Shown here: piece by piece, positions 24,216-36,785 of the stretch
Position numbering within the stretch: the first letter of the stretch is position 1
Layout: each line of letters begins with the position of its first letter
Source: Brachionus manjavacas
Lineage: Eukaryota > Rotifera > Eurotatoria > Ploima > Brachionidae
Assembly (NCBI GenBank): GCA_019054805.1
Contig: JAHQIY010000038.1
Location: forward strand, 248,001-312,000
Direction: 5' to 3'
Length of the DNA: 64,000 bases
Made by a program: the position numbers and the translations under genes
Notes under the pieces: model-generated
Seen by the model: the letters and a program-made list of their open reading frames with translations, nothing else
What the model was told of the DNA's origin: nothing
The model's database searches: none

Positions 24216-24246
24216 GGGGGTTTGTATAAATTTAAATTAAGTTAAA

Positions 24247-24964
<718 letters not shown>

Positions 24965-25342
24965 ATGCCACCAAAAACACCCAAGACGCCGAGCAAAGGA
25001 GCCAAAAAAGCAGTCAAACCAACCAAAGGTGCCAAAGGAGAAGGAAAACGAAAGAAAAAGAGGAAGGAAACATATTCGATTTACATTTACAAAGTGCTTA
25101 AACAAGTTCATCCGGACACTGGTGTCTCAAGCAAAGCAATGAGCATAATGAATTCGTTTGTAAATGACATTTTTGAGAGAATAGCCACCGAAGCGTCCAA
25201 ATTGTCCACTCACAATGGAAAATCTACCATTTCAAGTCGCGAAATTCAAACATCAGTCAGATTGTTGTTACCTGGTGAATTGGCAAAGCACGCTGTAAGT
25301 GAAGGCACAAAAGCTGTCACCAAATATACAAGTTCAAAATAA
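24965..25342 (+). CDS. Histone H2B (unit 1)
   Basis: Intronless 125-aa H2B. It has a lysine-rich tail ([18 protein letters not shown]), the histone fold from [19 protein letters not shown] through [20 protein letters not shown], and the terminal AVTKYTSSK with the ubiquitylated-lysine context. It dimerises with H2A. The protein is identical to those of units 2 and 3. It is the only H2B partner still intact next to the broken H2A. Confidence 0.97.
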   Translation: MPPKTPKTPSKGAKKAVKPTKGAKGEGKRKKKRKETYSIYIYKVLKQVHPDTGVSSKAMSIMNSFVNDIFERIATEASKLSTHNGKSTISSREIQTSVRLLLPGELAKHAVSEGTKAVTKYTSSK

Positions 25343-25384
25343 AATCTTTAAATAAAATAAAAGTAACAAACATGTAAACCCCCC

Positions 25385-25400
25385 GGCCTTCTTCAAGGCC
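25385..25400 (+). promoter_or_regulatory. Histone 3' stem-loop of H2B (unit 1)
   Basis: ACCCCCC then GGCCTT-CTTC-AAGGCC, 43 bases past the stop. The purine-rich AAATGAAGCAAAT downstream may be the histone downstream element. Confidence 0.92.
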
Positions 25401-25843
25401 ACTCACTTCCTTTCAAATGAAGCAAATCGTAGCCACAATTTAAAATAAATCAAATTGAATAATTGAAATCAAAAAATTTGAATTAAACACCCCAAATTAT
25501 ATTTTTTCACAAAAAATTAGATTAGATAAGTTTTTCAACCAAAATGTAAATTTCATTACCTGTCCTCGTTTATTCTCTTTCAGAAAAAAAATGCCTTAAA
25601 ATAAAAATAAAGTAAAATAAGATAAAAAAAAACAAAAAAAATATAATGAAAAAAATATAAGAAAAATAATTCATTATTTAATTAATTGATATTTTGAAGT
25701 TTCTTTAAAGATTCGTTAAAAAAATTCCATAATTTGAAGATAAAATAGAGACATTTTAGAGATAAAAGAAACCTATTAATTTTAATAGATGAATCTTTTT
25801 ATTTTCTCTGAATTCTCTGTAAAATCTTTAATTTGTTAAGCAA

Positions 25844-25946
25844 GTCAAAAATTTTCTGAGATTTTTTGTAGTTTCCTTACAGAATCATTAAAAAACCTTT
25901 TGTGAATAACTTTTGAAAGATAATGGTGAGATATTTTAGAGAAGAA
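25844..25946. repeat. Long target-site duplication, copy 1
   Basis: About 103 bases (GTCAAAAATTTTCTGAG .. AGAGAAGAA) repeated nearly perfectly at 27113-27214 on the other side of the LINE. The right palindrome arm has the sequence once (about 29810-29910), which represents the empty site. Confidence 0.85.
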
Positions 25947-27112
25947 ATTAGAAGTAGTAGTAGTAAGGTATGCTTTAGGGACCTAAATCTCGAGCAGATG
26001 CGCATGTAAACGCCCTGCTATTACAGCCATCGACCATTTTTGAAAATTACTTATCTGAAACCAAGAAGTTTGGCGTTGCGATTCTTGAACATATTTGTAT
26101 CGTTTATACTTCGAGTCGCCGCGTCAAGTGTGTTCCAGTTTCCGGCCATTCGGTTGGTGAAAAAGTTATGCCTGGCTCCACAATTTCTTACAAGCTGACG
26201 TTCAATTGCCATTTGACCCTTTCTTGTGCGCCCTGCAGGACTGTCCAAACCATTTGATGCGATTGTTTGATTGCCATGTATAAGCTCAACTCGATCATGG
26301 CCATGGTGAATCTTTTGGAGCTGGATTAGATCACCACGTCTACGTCTTTCTTCAAGTTTAATCCAACCAAGAGCCTCTCTTCTTTCCAGAAATGGCTTTG
26401 ACTTAATTTCAGGAACCAGTTTTGAAAATTTCCTCTCAACTCGCTTAAGTAAATCAATATCCCCACGTCGATAGGGATTCCAAGCGCCCACTGCAAACTC
26501 AAGATGCGGTCTAACAAATGACTTGAAAAGCAGATTTACCAGGTAACGAGAAAAGAAGGTAAATGTATTCTTGATTCTACATGCTACCATCATGGCCCTT
26601 GCTGCTGCTCGCTTGGCCTGTTCTCCCGACTTTAGATCACTCGTAATGATTATTCCCAAATCCCGCTCTCTTGTTGTTTTTGCAAGGCTCTGACTACTCA
26701 TTTTGTATTCGAAGCATTTGTTGTCTGCTCCAAGATGCATAACTACGCATTTTTCTTTATTGAAGCCCATTTGCCAAAGTTTCGACCATTCAACCAAATT
26801 GTCGAGATCCTTTTGAAGCTTTCTGGTGTCATCGGCACATATGACAGAGTCCATAGGTTTTGTGTCGTCAGCCTAAAGCTTACAGATTGAGTGAAATATA
26901 TCAGACAAGTCATTGACGTAAATAACGAAAAGAAGTGGACCACGAACAGAACCTTGAGGTACCCCACTTGTGACTGGCTTCCACTCAGACATGACATTTC
27001 CTATTACAACTCGCTGTTTTCGACCAATGAGGAAAGAGCGAACCCAGTCGATTATAACAGTCGCTATTCCATACGCCTCCAACTTGACAAGGAGTAGCTC
27101 ATGCGAAACTTT
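25947..27112 (-). mobile_element. 5'-truncated non-LTR retrotransposon (LINE) with reverse-transcriptase C-terminal half
   Basis: On the minus strand a single frame starts abruptly inside the RT at FDKVSHELLLVKLEAYG. It continues DWVRSFLIGRKQRV, VTSGVPQGSVRGPLLF, then KL-stop-ADDTKPM (an F-to-stop change in the FADD box), and ends AKLLGFR-stop at 26051. About 100 bases of 3' UTR follow, ending in a (TAC)n-type tail ACTACTACTACTT. 5' truncation, a simple-repeat 3' tail and flanking duplications are hallmarks of target-primed reverse transcription. The element looks young: one stop and no frameshift. It was inserted after the palindrome formed. Confidence 0.9.
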
Positions 27113-27214
27113 GTCAAAATTTTCTGAGATTTTTTGTAGTTTCCTTACAGAATCATTAAAAAACCTTTTGTGAATAACTTTTGAAAGATAATGGTGAGAT
27201 ATTTAAGAGAAGAA
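27113..27214. repeat. Long target-site duplication, copy 2
   Basis: Partner of 25844-25946, with only a few differences over ~102 bases (for example TATTTAAGA for TATTTTAGA). Confidence 0.85.
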
Positions 27215-27480
27215 TAAATAAAAAAATAAAATGTCGCTTTTCTTTATTTTTTTATTTATTTTAAGTTTTATTTTTTATTTAATTATTCTTTCAGTAATTT
27301 TTAAAGATTTAAAAATAATGGCAAAAGTAAATAATTTATTTATTAACTGCTATTATTTTTCGTCTTCTTTACAAAAAAATTTTAACCAATTTTCAATTTC
27401 TTTTGAAAAAAATGCTTTAAAAAAAATATTTTTAAAAGTTAATCTGGTTGATTTACTTTTACAAATTTTTCAATACAATA

Positions 27481-29529
27481 TTTTCCAAAATAATTTCATT
27501 TAACGGATAACTTAAGAAAATGCCAATCTAACAAGAAAATTTCATATGAAATATGTTCAAGAATTTTTCTTTTTAATTTTAAACTTTACTTAAAGTCACA
27601 TCAAAAAGTCACACATAAATAAATTCAATAAAATAGTAAATTTTGGATTTTTAAAATTTTCTCAATTGATTTTTGATTCAATTAATTTAATTATTTAATT
27701 TTACTTGTATAATTTTGTAAATAAGGATTCATTCTAAAAAAATCGTGTCTTTTGTAGACTAATAAGATATTCTCTTTTATTATAAGCGATAAACGCCGGA
27801 AATTCTAAAATTTTTTGAGCAAATGCGGAAATAGTTTGGTTTGGATCACTAGACTTATTCAAAATAATCTAAAGACTTACTTAATTAATTAAATTTTAGT
27901 AAAACGTGTTTTCTTAATTGACATGGGATAGTTATTTTGTTATGTAAAGTCTTTAAAAACCCGTAAATAACCAGATTTAAAAGTCAGAAGTCAGTTTTCA
28001 GTCTATAATTTACATTAAAATACACTAACATGTTCTTAATAGCCCTTAATCTTATTTCATTTTAGGTATTTATTGTTTAAATAATTGGCAACTAAATTTA
28101 TTTTTTTGACTTGGAGAGAAAAAAACTTCACTAAAAGAAGCTTCACTTAAAAGTCTCATTTATTTTATTAGAATTTTTTTATTACTTTTTTTATTATCTT
28201 ATTATTTTTTTAGCTTAATTAAATGAAATAGAGCCATTGCATTATCCACTCAAAAAAGTACAGTTTTTACAAAACTATTAAAAGGCTAGCTTTGGAATTT
28301 CTATTTTTCTTTCAAGTCAATATCCGGACTTTTATAAAAGAAAAAAATTACGTAATAAAAACAATTAACAATTTCTTTAGTTTACTTGAAATTATGATTC
28401 AATTGATCAAAAATATTAGGAAAATTCAAATTTTCAAATGTTTAATTCACTTGAGAAATATATTTAATTAAAAAGGGATTGATTAATTTTCAGGAATATT
28501 TTTTTTTTGTTTTATTTATTTATTTTAATGATATATAGCAAGCAAGCGAATGATAGATTTTATTTTATTTTTTAAAAAAAACAATCACTAAATAAAATTA
28601 TTTACATTTTTGAAAAAAATTTAGGATTTAGTAGACACGAAAAAACAACCGGTGCTAATCAACTTATTTGATTTTGACTTTTCTCATATAAATATTTGCA
28701 TAATATTTGAAATTATTTTGAAATTTTAGAATAATTATCTCAAAAATTTTTTAAAATGATATGTAAATTTGTATTTCCAAGATAAAAGTCCTATTGGGAA
28801 CATAACAAAACATTTATTTGCTTTTTGATTAATTTTTTAGATTGCTTATTTGGTTATGCTAATATTTTTAAGAATGCTAAATAATAATAAGAACAAAAAA
28901 GTTGAAAAAATTAATTTTATGGAATGTATCGAAATAAAAAGTTCGTTCCGTGATGATAATCTAGTAGTTTATAGAAATGGATTTTGCAAAATTACAGGTT
29001 TTCGAGAAAGAACAAAAATTTTTAATTTTAATTTTGTTATATCAACAAGATAGATCGCTTTATAGTCAAACTTCAAAATATGAACAAAGTATGAATTTCG
29101 TAATTTATTTTTCATTTTACAATTTAATAAACTTAATGTCAAGATATTTAAAAGAAATTTTGAGTACTTTGATATAAATGATGATAATCAATTGTGTACA
29201 ATTCAAATAAATATGGGAAAAATTAAATTAAAATTTTACTTTATTAATTTTAGAACAATAAATAATATAAAAGTTACAGCATTTTTAATTGGTAGGCCTT
29301 TACATTTAATTTTTTTTAAATTAGGGGAAAAAGGTTTTTTTTTGAAGAAGATCTAACCTTGGCAAAGAGAGATAAATACTTTACAAAAAAAAGGAACTGG
29401 CAATAACGATTAATCTAAAAAAAAACACATTTACTTAACTTTTGTTTTGATTTTAATTTATTTAATAAAAACAAAATAAAAAAAAACGAAAAAAACAAAT
29501 AGAAAAAATATATTTTTAATTGAAATTTT
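27481..29529. other. Central spacer of the palindrome
   Basis: About 2 kb of A+T-rich DNA not shared between arms. The small open frames (up to ~67 codons) have no family signature. No gene supported. Confidence 0.5.
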
Positions 29530-30367
29530 ATTAAGTTTTGGTATTAAGTATTTTTTAAAGTAAATCAACCAAATTAACTTTTAAAAATATTTTTTTTAAA
29601 GCATTTTTTTCAAAAGAAATTGAAAATTGGTTAAAATTTTTTTGTAAAGAAGACGAAAAATTATAGCAGTTAATAAATAAATTATTTACTTTTGCCATTA
29701 TTTTTAAATCTTTAAAAATTACTGAAAGAATAATTAAATAAAAAATAAAACTTAAAAATAAATAAATAAATAAAGAAAAGCGACATTTTATTTTTTTATT
29801 TATTCTTCTCTAAAATATCTCACCATTATCTTTCAAAAGTTATTCACTAAAGGTTTTTTAATGATTCTGTAAGGAAACTACAAAAAATCTCAGCAAATTT
29901 TTGACTTGCTTAACAAATTAAAGATTTTACAGAGAATTCAGAGAAAATAAAAAGATTCATCTATTAAAATTAATAGGTTTCTTTTATCTCTAAAATGTCT
30001 CTATTTTATCTTCAAATTATGGAATTTTTTTAACGAATCTTTAAAGAAACTTCAAAATATCAATTAATTTAATAATGAATTATTTTTCTTATATTTTTTT
30101 CATTATATTTTTTTTGTTTTTTTTATCTTATTTTACTTTATTTTTATTTTAAGGCATTTTTTTTCTGAAAGAGAATAAACGAGGACAGGTAAACAGACTT
30201 GAATGAACGGCATGAAATTTACATTTTGGTTGAAAAACTTATCTAATCTAATTTTTTGTGAAAAAATATAATTTGGGGTGTTTAATTCAAATTTTTTGAT
30301 TTCAATTATTCAATTTGATTTATTTTAGATTGTGGCTACGATTTGCTTCATTTGAAAGGAAGTGAGT

Positions 30368-30383
30368 GGCCTTGAAGAAGGCC
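30368..30383 (-). promoter_or_regulatory. Histone 3' stem-loop of H2B (unit 2)
   Basis: GGCCTT-CTTC-AAGGCC on the minus strand, 43 bases past the H2B stop, preceded by the CCCCCC tract. Confidence 0.92.
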
Positions 30384-30425
30384 GGGGGGTTTACATGTTT
30401 GTTACTTTTATTTTATTTAAAGATT

Positions 30426-30803
30426 TTATTTTGAACTTGTATATTTGGTGACAGCTTTTGTGCCTTCACTTACAGCGTGCTTTGCCAATTCACCAGGTAA
30501 CAACAATCTGACTGATGTTTGAATTTCGCGACTTGAAATGGTAGATTTTCCATTGTGAGTGGACAATTTGGACGCTTCGGTGGCTATTCTCTCAAAAATG
30601 TCATTTACAAACGAATTCATTATGCTCATTGCTTTGCTTGAGACACCAGTGTCCGGATGAACTTGTTTAAGCACTTTGTAAATGTAAATCGAATATGTTT
30701 CCTTCCTCTTTTTCTTTCGTTTTCCTTCTCCTTTGGCACCTTTGGTTGGTTTGACTGCTTTTTTGGCTCCTTTGCTCGGCGTCTTGGGTGTTTTTGGTGG
30801 CAT
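30426..30803 (-). CDS. Histone H2B (unit 2)
   Basis: 125-aa intronless H2B, identical in protein sequence to the unit 1 and unit 3 copies. It is transcribed away from the intact H2A at 31121. Unit 3 differs from it at one synonymous Thr codon (ACA here, ACG there). Confidence 0.97.
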   Translation of the reverse strand: MPPKTPKTPSKGAKKAVKPTKGAKGEGKRKKKRKETYSIYIYKVLKQVHPDTGVSSKAMSIMNSFVNDIFERIATEASKLSTHNGKSTISSREIQTSVRLLLPGELAKHAVSEGTKAVTKYTSSK

Positions 30804-31120
30804 TGTTTTTTTTTGTTTCTCTTGTCTCTAGTGTTTTAACTTGTTAAATACAAACTGATTTTTATTATAATGTTCTTGAATTAAATATACCTTTTAAGCA
30901 TATATCTAATTATGATTTTTTTATATAAACTTTAAATATGAAATTTTTTGCCTTGTCCAACAAAACAACATATAAACTTTTGTTTGGAAAAAAAATGAAC
31001 ATGTCTAAAACTCCTCCTTTGTTTGACCCTCAAATTCACTTCATTTTGGATACAAATAGAGAAAAAATTTACAAGCTTAGTGTTACAAATAATAATATCT
31101 AAAAAAATTAATAGCTGAAA
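30804..31120. promoter_or_regulatory. Bidirectional H2A/H2B promoter (unit 2)
   Basis: 317 bp between divergent ATGs. It carries two private differences from units 1 and 3 (ATATACCTTT for ATATGCCTTT; AAAACAACATATAAAC for AAAAAAACATATAAAC). Confidence 0.8.
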
Positions 31121-31522
31121 ATGTCCGGTAGAGGTAAAGGAGGCAAAGTAAGAGCAAAAGGAAAAACACGATCAAGCAGAGCTGGTCTTCAATTTCCAGT
31201 CGGTCGAATTCATCGATTGCTGCGAAAGGGACATTACGCAGAGAGAGTGGGTGCTGGTGCGCCGGTCTATTTGGCTGCAGTATTGGAGTATTTGAGTGCT
31301 GAAATTCTTGAATTGGCAGGCAATGCTGCACGAGATAACAAAAAGACAAGAATCATACCGCGTCACTTGCAACTAGCCATTAGAAATGATGAAGAGTTAA
31401 ATAAGCTTTTGGCAGGTGTCACAATTGCTCAGGGAGGTGTCTTGCCAAACATTCAATCGATTCTATTGCCCAAGAAAACAGACGATGCAGTTCCGACCAA
31501 AGGTTCAAAATCAGATGATTAA
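31121..31522 (+). CDS. Histone H2A (unit 2)
   Basis: Intact intronless 133-aa H2[20 protein letters not shown] tail, [19 protein letters not shown], the acidic patch [21 protein letters not shown], and the docking segment [17 protein letters not shown]. The tail ends TKGSKSDD. There is no C-terminal SQ(E/D) motif, so it is not an H2A.X, and it lacks the long tails reported for bdelloid rotifer H2As. It pairs with the divergent H2B at 30426-30803. Confidence 0.97.
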   Translation: MSGRGKGGKVRAKGKTRSSRAGLQFPVGRIHRLLRKGHYAERVGAGAPVYLAAVLEYLSAEILELAGNAARDNKKTRIIPRHLQLAIRNDEELNKLLAGVTIAQGGVLPNIQSILLPKKTDDAVPTKGSKSDD

Positions 31523-31553
31523 TTTAACTTAATTTAAATTTATACAAACCCCC

Positions 31554-31569
31554 GGCCTTTTTCAAGGCC
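31554..31569 (+). promoter_or_regulatory. Histone 3' stem-loop of H2A (unit 2)
   Basis: AAACCCCC then GGCCTT-TTTC-AAGGCC, 31 bases past the stop, with AAAAATAAAGCAAAA about 13-25 bases further on. Confidence 0.92.
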
Positions 31570-31944
31570 ATTTAAATATTCAAAAAATAAAGCAAAATAA
31601 CCTTTTTTTCTGCATTCAAAATTAAACATTTCATTGTTTTTTTTTGGAATAGTCTAAAATTGAAAATTAAAAAAACTTTATCAATAAATAAATTTTTCAT
31701 TTAATTAATTTTTGAAAATTCTATTTTGATTATCAATTTTTTGGCATTTACTGCCTTCTTCGAATGTAATAGAAACCAAATGATTTTATATAATTAATTC
31801 AACAAATTTTCAATTATTTTATCCAAATTTCACATTGAAATAGCAAGGAAAATTTAAAATCAAATTTTTTTTTCATTAATAATCAATCTTCTTAATTTTC
31901 ACTATTTTACAAATCGAGATGACTTTTTAATAATTTTTCACTGA

Positions 31945-32465
31945 CGAAAAAGAACCTATTTTGTAGATAGGTTTTGTTTATATTTTATTTCAGTTCTAAT
32001 TAAGCTATTTAATAATGTAATTCACTAAGATTGTAATGAATGAACTTATATTGTGACGTTTTCTCAAAGTTGACTCTAGCTTAATGATGAGATTTGGACA
32101 AAACAATTTGTCGTAATCGTGTGTAACTTCCTTCCGATTTTGGTGCCATAGTTCACGATTTCGATTTTTAATGTAGCCTCAAAATTATCTTTTGAGGCTA
32201 CAATAATAATTATTAGAAAATATATACTTCTTTAACGAGTTTACAAAAAATTAATTATTTTTTGTAAAAATTATTTATTATTATTATTATTATTATTTTT
32301 TATTTTATAATTAATCAATCAAAAAGTATTTTTGTCTCTCAAATAATTATTTTATCAGTTAATTAATTTATTTGTCATCAACTGTAGTATTTTTGGCAGT
32401 AGATTTAGTCTTTTTTGTCGGTAAAATTTAATTTTTTTTTGTCAGTCTATTAATAGATGACCAAA
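31945..32465. repeat. Interspersed repeat in H2A-H3 spacer (unit 2)
   Basis: Reverse-complement copy of the repeat at 23308-23870, including the TGTAGCCTCAAAA hairpin at 32172-32202 and the (TTA)n run at about 32277-32300. Confidence 0.7.
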
Positions 32466-33007
32466 ATTTAATGATTCTGATAAACAATGAAATGTTAAAA
32501 ATAATTAGACAATTCCAATTTAGATTTGACAATTATTCAAAACTCTTTAAACATGTTATTTCATTAAAAAGTTGCCATTTCCTAGTCATTTTAAAAATTC
32601 AATTTTTTTCTTAAATTAATCAAATTGTAGCATTAAAAATAGTTAAAGAATAGTTTGTAGTCAAGAAGGAAATTTTTTGTCTCGAGTAAATTGTTAAATA
32701 ATTTTACGGCTAATTTTTATTTTTTTTAAATTCAGTTTGACTTTTTTTTTTTAAATTTATTTTATAATTTGATTACAAACAAAAGTTGAAAACAAAATTT
32801 TTATCAAAAGAAAATGTTATGGTGATTATAATCAAGGTTAAAGTTCAAATTATAATTAAGTTTATTTATTCAAAATAAAAACACACTCATAATATTTACG
32901 TTATAAATTTGTTATAAACATGGAAATAAAATTAAGTTCAACAAAAAGTTCAATGTTTATAACCTTGACTCTTTTTAAAAAATATAATTTTCATCTTCAT
33001 TATACAC

Positions 33008-33016
33008 TATATAAAT
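33008..33016 (+). promoter_or_regulatory. TATA box of H3 (unit 2)
   Basis: TATATAAAT, 69-77 bases before the H3 ATG, in a block conserved among all three units. Confidence 0.65.
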
Positions 33017-33063
33017 AAAACACGTTTATCGAAATTTGATCAAAATTTTTTATTCAATCCTAA

Positions 33064-33495
<432 letters not shown>

Positions 33496-33544
33496 ATTCT
33501 ATATTGTCAATTAATATTGTACATTTATAAATATTTAAACCCCC

Positions 33545-33560
33545 GGTCTTTTTAAAGACC
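33545..33560 (+). promoter_or_regulatory. Histone 3' stem-loop of H3 (unit 2)
   Basis: CCCCC then GGTCTT-TTTA-AAGACC, 50 bases past the stop. AAAAATAAAGCAAAA follows. Confidence 0.92.
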
Positions 33561-33837
33561 AAACACTTTTTAAAAATAAAGCAAAACAGTTTTTAAATAT
33601 TTACTTTAGCCAGAGTTCTTTAAAAGTCAAAAATCAAGTCTTTTTTTCAAAAGTACGGACTTCGACTTTGGCTATGCGGCCCCATAGCTCCCTGTAACTG
33701 CAAGAAATTCATGTCACTCGGACTTTTTATAATGTCTTGGACTTTAGTTTGGGACTCTAAACACTTCCTTCTTTAACGAGTTTCTTAGTCAAATTTATGA
33801 AAACGTATATTTTCACTTAAATTAAGTGAGAATGCTA

Positions 33838-33948
33838 ATTACTTTTAAGTAGGATTCTTTTTTCAGTTGCTTCAAGGATATTATTAGTAATGAATTCATT
33901 TAGTTCATTAATATTTGAAGGTGGTTGCTTTTGATAAGAGCTCGAGGT
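33838..33948 (-). pseudogene. Inverted copy of LINE endonuclease-linker scrap
   Basis: Reverse complement of 21845-21955. On the minus strand it reads the same INELNEFITNNILEAT segment. It marks the outer end of the right palindrome arm. Confidence 0.65.
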
Positions 33949-34435
33949 TGCTTTTGATAATATCTTGGATTTTAAAGAAATAGATTCATTTAAATTAAGT
34001 GTAAGTTTTAATAAAATTTTATTTTATATTCACGTAAAATACAAAAATAAAAAAAATAAAAAGGGATTATTACTTTAGCACTGTTATCAAATATCCAAAT
34101 TTTCTTGATTGGTACATAAGCTCTATTAACACATTTAAAACGAAAAGATGATTGACCACTACCACATGAAATAATTTTAAATCACAAAAAATAGAACAAA
34201 TTTAACAAGATTTTGAAACATTTAAAAATCAAAATTGTATTTTTCAACATCATTTAGCCATCTGATGTAAAATATTTAACCAAATGATCCTTTTTCAGAT
34301 CATTACTATATATATAGTAGCAAAGAGTTTTGATTCTATTATCTTTAATGGTCTTCATTGCTCAAAAAATTAAAGTCAAAAGCAAAATCAATTTATAATT
34401 TATAGCAAAATAAATTGATATCAGTTTCATTTATT
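33949..34435. other. Non-coding DNA outside the palindrome
   Basis: A+T-rich, no open frame or recognised repeat. Confidence 0.4.
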
Positions 34436-34950
34436 TGGCCATCAATTAATGGACTGACAAAAAAAATTAAATTATACTGACAAAAAAGACTAAATCTACT
34501 GACAAAAAAGCTACATTAGATGACAAATAAATTAATTGACTGATAAAATAATTATTTGAGTGACAAAATAATTTTTTGACTAATTAATTATTTTACAACA
34601 AATTAATGATTTTGAGGTCACAATAAAAATCAAAATCTTGAACTATAGCACCAAAATCAGAAGGAAGCTCCAGACAATTATGACAAACCGTTTTGTCCAA
34701 ATCTCATCATCAAACTAGAGTCAACTATGAGAAAACGTAACAATTTAAGTTCATTCCTTACAATCTTAGAGAATTAAATTATTAAATAGCTTTTTTTTTT
34801 TTTCGTTATTCACTCCTTGTGAAGCATAGGGTCATTACTTTTGATTACCACTCAATTCAAACTAAATAGCTTAATTAGAACTAAAATAAAATAAAATAGA
34901 AATGAATAAAATTTTGTCAGTGCAAAATTATTAAATAGTCATCTCAATAT
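34436..34950. repeat. Solo copy of the histone-spacer repeat
   Basis: Same order of blocks as 23308-23870 (CATCAATTAATGGACTGACA, repeated GACAAAAAAG, CACCAAAATCAGAAGGAAG, TTGTCCAAATCTCATCATC, AAATAGCTTAATTAGAACT, TTTTGTCAGTG) at lower identity, and without the hairpin arms. It lies outside both histone unit and palindrome. Confidence 0.7.
34793..34862 (-). mobile_element. ~58-nt retroposed transcript with poly(A) tail and 10-bp TSD
   Basis: A 70-base insertion interrupts the solo spacer repeat. On the minus strand it reads GTTTGAATTGAGTGG .. GGAGTGAATAACG followed by a run of about 12 A's. TAAATAGCTT flanks it on both sides (34783-34792 and 34863-34872), and the histone-spacer copies have this site once with no insert. 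The source RNA is unidentified. Confidence 0.75.
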
Positions 34951-35245
34951 ATATATATTTGTCAGTCGTGTAGTTTTTTTGTCAGAATAATTAGTGTTTT
35001 ATTGTCAGCTAAAATAGATTAAATTAGTCACCACTTTTAGTTATTTTTGTCATCTTAAAAAAATTAAATTTGTCACCCCCAAAAAATTTAAGCCCATTTA
35101 TTTAAAAGTTTTTTTTAAAAATTTGTAAAAATTATTTCTAAAGTGGTTAAATCCATATCGATTTTAATAAATTTATTGATGAAATCAATTTTTTTATTCC
35201 TTTTGAATATAAAAAAAGCAATCTTTATAAAAAACTTAAATTTTC
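34951..35245. other. TTTTGTCAG-rich non-coding DNA
   Basis: Several further TTTGTCAG/TTTGTCA(C/T)C motifs continue for ~130 bases past the solo repeat (to about 35080). Then plain A+T-rich DNA. Confidence 0.4.
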
Positions 35246-35395
35246 GGGCGTGATCGGATGAAAATCCTGCCAGCCGGATTAATATGCGGGTCAATCCTAC
35301 TTAAAATGGGGCAATTAGGCTAACCCTATAAACACAATTGCCGCTCACTCAGTTAAAGGACTGATCTTTATGGGTGAGTCAAAATCTTGGGGTAA
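35246..35395. repeat. G+C-richer island, probably a transposon scrap
   Basis: Starts CGGGCGTGATCGGATG and includes CCTGCCAGCCGGATT, CAATTAGGCTAACCC and GACTGATCTTTATGGGTGAGTC. Composition is unlike the surroundings. No sustained open frame and no RNA gene that I can fold by eye. Unclassified. Confidence 0.35.
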
Positions 35396-36127
35396 ATTAA
35401 GTGACCAGATTTCGAATTTTCTCAATTTAGTTTGCTTAAATTTAAATTATTTTAAAAATAGGTCACCCGGTTAGACCATGTCACTTTTTAAGAAATTGTA
35501 AATTTAGAAAACCAGAAAACTTAATTTGAAATTCTAAATAAACTATTTGATCTAAAATTAGCAATTAAAAATAATTATTTTAAAGAAATTTTTATCTTTT
35601 TCATTAAACTTGACGGTAAAAAAAACATTGCTTGTTACACTTTATAAAACTAGCAGGAGAATTTTATTTTGTTTTGATTAGCTGGTTATACATAAGATCA
35701 TTAAGTATCTGGATCATTCTCAAATAAGAAATTAAGAAATTAAGAATTTTTCCTTATTTCTGAATTTTTTTTTTTTGAATAGTTCGAAACAATTAGTTAA
35801 TAGCGCTTTTGGTACAAACAAATATTTTTAAATTTTGAAAAAATAATAATCCATCTGCTATAATCAAAAAAAAAATTGTTCATCATCACTGGTTAGAGTT
35901 AACACTAGGAATTGTGTAACAAAATAACTTAAAATTTTTCAAATTTTAAACAATAAAATTTTGTCAAGGAAAATTTTTTTATTATAACCAACACTTAATT
36001 AATCAAAATTTTTCCGATAAATAAAAGCTTTCTCTCATGACTGTTTTTTTTTAAATCTTTTTTATATAACTTTAATTATTTGAATTTTTCATTTAATTAA
36101 AATTTCTCAAAATGTAGCTTTTCAAAT
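35396..36127. other. Intergenic DNA, nothing recognised
   Basis: A+T-rich 3' flank of the SMAP-domain gene. No gene or repeat seen. Confidence 0.4.
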
Positions 36128-36133
36128 TTATTT
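36128..36133 (-). promoter_or_regulatory. Poly(A) signal AATAAA of the SMAP-domain gene
   Basis: AATAAA on the minus strand 31 bases past the stop codon at 36165. Confidence 0.6.
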
Positions 36134-36164
36134 AACATTCTATGTAACAAACAAGAAGACATTC

Positions 36165-36785
36165 TTAATCATCAAAAACAATGTGTTTATTTTCAGGTAA
36201 TATCTTAGCAGGCTCTTCATTTGCATGAAAGCCAAGACCCAAATGATTTTTTGCTTTGAATTTATGACTTATTCCTTCATTGAATTGTTTTTCTAGATCT
36301 TCGGCAATTTTTTGAGTCTCATTTTCTTAATGAAAATTATTAATTTGTTATTTTTTTTTCTTGTTTTCATTACTTTCTCTTGAATGTTTGTGTGGTACAT
36401 CTTTTTCGCTTTTATGCTTAAAAGCTCCCATTAACTTTAAAAATTTAAGCTTTCTTTGGTCATTTCCAAGATCTGCTTCTTCCCAATTGTTAGCAGTATG
36501 AACTTCAGCCTCAATTTTATTTTTTTCATCTTCGAGATTTTGTTCTTTGGATACTATTTTTTCACCTTTGATTTCAGAGGGTTCTGTCTGCTCAGTTTCT
36601 TCGGAATGTTCTTTGTCTTTTTTTTCTTTTTTTTTCTTTTCCTTTTTAGCTTTTTTCTTTATTCGCTCTTCATCTTCTTTCTCGACTTCTTTCTTGTGTT
36701 CCTTATCTTTTTTGGACTTTTTTCGTGGTAGAGACTCTTCTACGTCATCTTCAATTGACTTTTTATCGGCTTTTTTCTCTGACAT
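36165..36785 (-). CDS. Lysine-rich protein with C-terminal SMAP domain (KNOP1/SMAP-like)
   Basis: Two exons (36785-36374, 36325-36165, 48-bp intron) give 190 aa. Residues 1-90 are a highly charged Lys/Glu region with nuclear-localisation-like runs (PRKKSKKDKEHKK, KKAKKEKKKKEKK), probably helical. The C-terminal half has the small-acidic-protein (SMAP) signature NNWEEADLGNDQRKLKFLKL-MGAFK, then across the intron QKIAEDLEKQFNEGI and HLGLGF. The same domain ends vertebrate KNOP1, a lysine-rich nucleolar protein, and SMAP. The ATG at 36785 is two bases after a TTTTGTTGCAG acceptor, so a 5'-UTR intron or a spliced leader is likely. V-ATPase E lies 244 bp upstream on the same strand. Molecular function is not established. 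Confidence 0.75.

Noticed and set aside
27231..27503. 90-codon plus-strand frame at the inner end of the left palindrome arm
   Set aside because: Composition is almost only Phe/Ile/Leu/Lys/Asn as expected from A+T-rich DNA, and the mirrored arm does not preserve it as a gene.
34783..34872. Spacer insertion as a tRNA or spliceosomal RNA copy
   Set aside because: No A/B box, no Sm site and no similarity that I recognise to U1-U6. Left as an unidentified retroposed RNA.
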